In this document: in pieces, positions 12,711 through 13,314 of the stretch
Numbering within the stretch: the stretch's first letter is position 1
How the letters are laid out: every line of letters begins with the position of its first letter
NCBI GenBank assembly: GCA_002390825.1
Contig: DGQR01000125.1
Coordinates: 12,268 to 25,581, forward strand
Source of the DNA: Rhodoferax sp. UBA4409
GTDB lineage: Bacteria > Pseudomonadota > Gammaproteobacteria > Burkholderiales > Burkholderiaceae_C
Length of the DNA: 13,314 nucleotides
Direction: 5' to 3'
The notes under the pieces: model-generated
Databases searched by the model: none
What the model was told of the DNA's origin: nothing
Seen by the model: the letters and a program-made list of their open reading frames with translations, nothing else
Program-made: the position numbers and the translations under genes

Positions 12711-13314
12711 ATGAAGTTTCGTTTTCCCATCATCATCATTGACGAAGATTTCCGTTCGGAAAACACGTCGGGTCTTGGCATCCGTGCCCTGGCGCAGGCG
12801 ATTGAATCTGAAGGATTTGAAGTACTGGGCGTCACCAGCTACGGCGATTTGAGTCAGTTCGCCCAGCAACAGAGCCGTGCGAGTGCTTTCATCCTGTCGA
12901 TCGACGACGAAGAATTCACTCCTGGCCCGGATTTGGACCCTGCGGTACTGAATTTGCGTCACTTCATTGAAGAAGTCCGTCGCAAGAACCTCGATGTCCC
13001 GATTTATGTGTACGGCGAGACCAAAACCAGCCGCCATATCCCCAACGACATCTTGCGCGAGCTGCACGGCTTCATTCACATGTTTGAAGATACGCCTGAG
13101 TTTGTGGCGCGCCACATCATCCGCGAAGCCAAAGGCTACTTGGAGGGCGTGCAGCCCCCCTTCTTTAAAGCGCTGCTGGACTACGCGGAAGACGGCTCTT
13201 ATAGCTGGCACTGCCCCGGTCACTCCGGTGGCGTTGCCTTCTTGAAGAGCCCGGTGGGCCAGATGTACCACCAGTTTTATGGTGAAAACATGTTGCGCGC
13301 CGACGTGTGCAACG
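12711..13314 (+). CDS. Arginine/lysine/ornithine decarboxylase, N-terminal part (runs off the window)
   Basis: The first 201 codons of a fold-type I PLP-dependent basic amino-acid decarboxylase, still open at the window end. Residues 1-130 form the response-regulator-like wing domain (FPIIIIDEDF, GFEVLGVTSYGDL, AFILSIDDEEF, VPIYVYGETKT, HGFIHMFEDTPEFVARHI). The PLP-binding large domain begins with FFKALLDYA and WHCPGHSGGVAFLKSPVG (166-183), a strong family signature. The catalytic lysine lies beyond the window. Substrate (arginine, lysine or ornithine) cannot be decided from this part. Such enzymes make agmatine, cadaverine or putrescine for acid resistance or polyamine supply. The ATG at 12711 has GGAG at good spacing. 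It is divergent from nfeD. Confidence 0.9.
   Translation, partial: MKFRFPIIIIDEDFRSENTSGLGIRALAQAIESEGFEVLGVTSYGDLSQFAQQQSRASAFILSIDDEEFTPGPDLDPAVLNLRHFIEEVRRKNLDVPIYVYGETKTSRHIPNDILRELHGFIHMFEDTPEFVARHIIREAKGYLEGVQPPFFKALLDYAEDGSYSWHCPGHSGGVAFLKSPVGQMYHQFYGENMLRADVCN

Overview
The window looks like ordinary, gene-dense chromosome from a high-GC betaproteobacterium, most likely a Burkholderiales member close to Comamonadaceae (Rhodoferax-like). The basis is the character of the proteins (a CysB of betaproteobacterial type, a DnaE chi subunit, and an arginine/lysine/ornithine decarboxylase beside nfeD-qmcA) and two short 'AGCTA..AAA..' interspersed-repeat-like stretches of a kind I associate with that family. 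The family-level assignment is inference. I see no insertion sequence, phage gene, CRISPR array or defence system.

Layout. At the left edge is the 3' two thirds of hrpA (+), an RNA helicase with a low-complexity, repeat-derived-looking insert. It converges on a long minus-strand block. Reading that block in its direction of transcription, from right to left: lptF, lptG (LPS export permease pair), cbiX (short sirohydrochlorin chelatase), cysB (LysR regulator of sulfur assimilation), a YbdL-like methionine aminotransferase, a secreted PQQ-type aldose dehydrogenase, and a 189-aa protein of unknown function. lptF/lptG and lptG/cbiX share 4-nt ATGA overlaps, cbiX-cysB has a 44-nt gap, and cysB and the aminotransferase touch or overlap. 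The first five genes therefore probably form one operon that mixes envelope biogenesis with sulfur metabolism.

Divergent from lptF, across only 23 nt, runs pepA-holC-orf121 (+). pepA/holC share a GTGA overlap and holC/orf121 a TGATG overlap. This unit is followed by a complete class II tRNA-Ser(GGA) and a strong intrinsic terminator. The right end holds a minus-strand nfeD-qmcA pair (membrane NfeD plus SPFH/band-7 protein). Divergent from it is the start of a pyridoxal-phosphate amino-acid decarboxylase that runs off the window.

Nearly every base is coding. The longest non-coding gaps are about 92 nt (upstream of the tRNA), about 59 nt (tRNA terminator) and 131 nt (nfeD/decarboxylase spacer). 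The points most worth a second look are the hairpin-bearing insert in hrpA, the minimal lptF/pepA divergent interval, the mixed LPS-sulfur operon, and two small proteins I cannot name.
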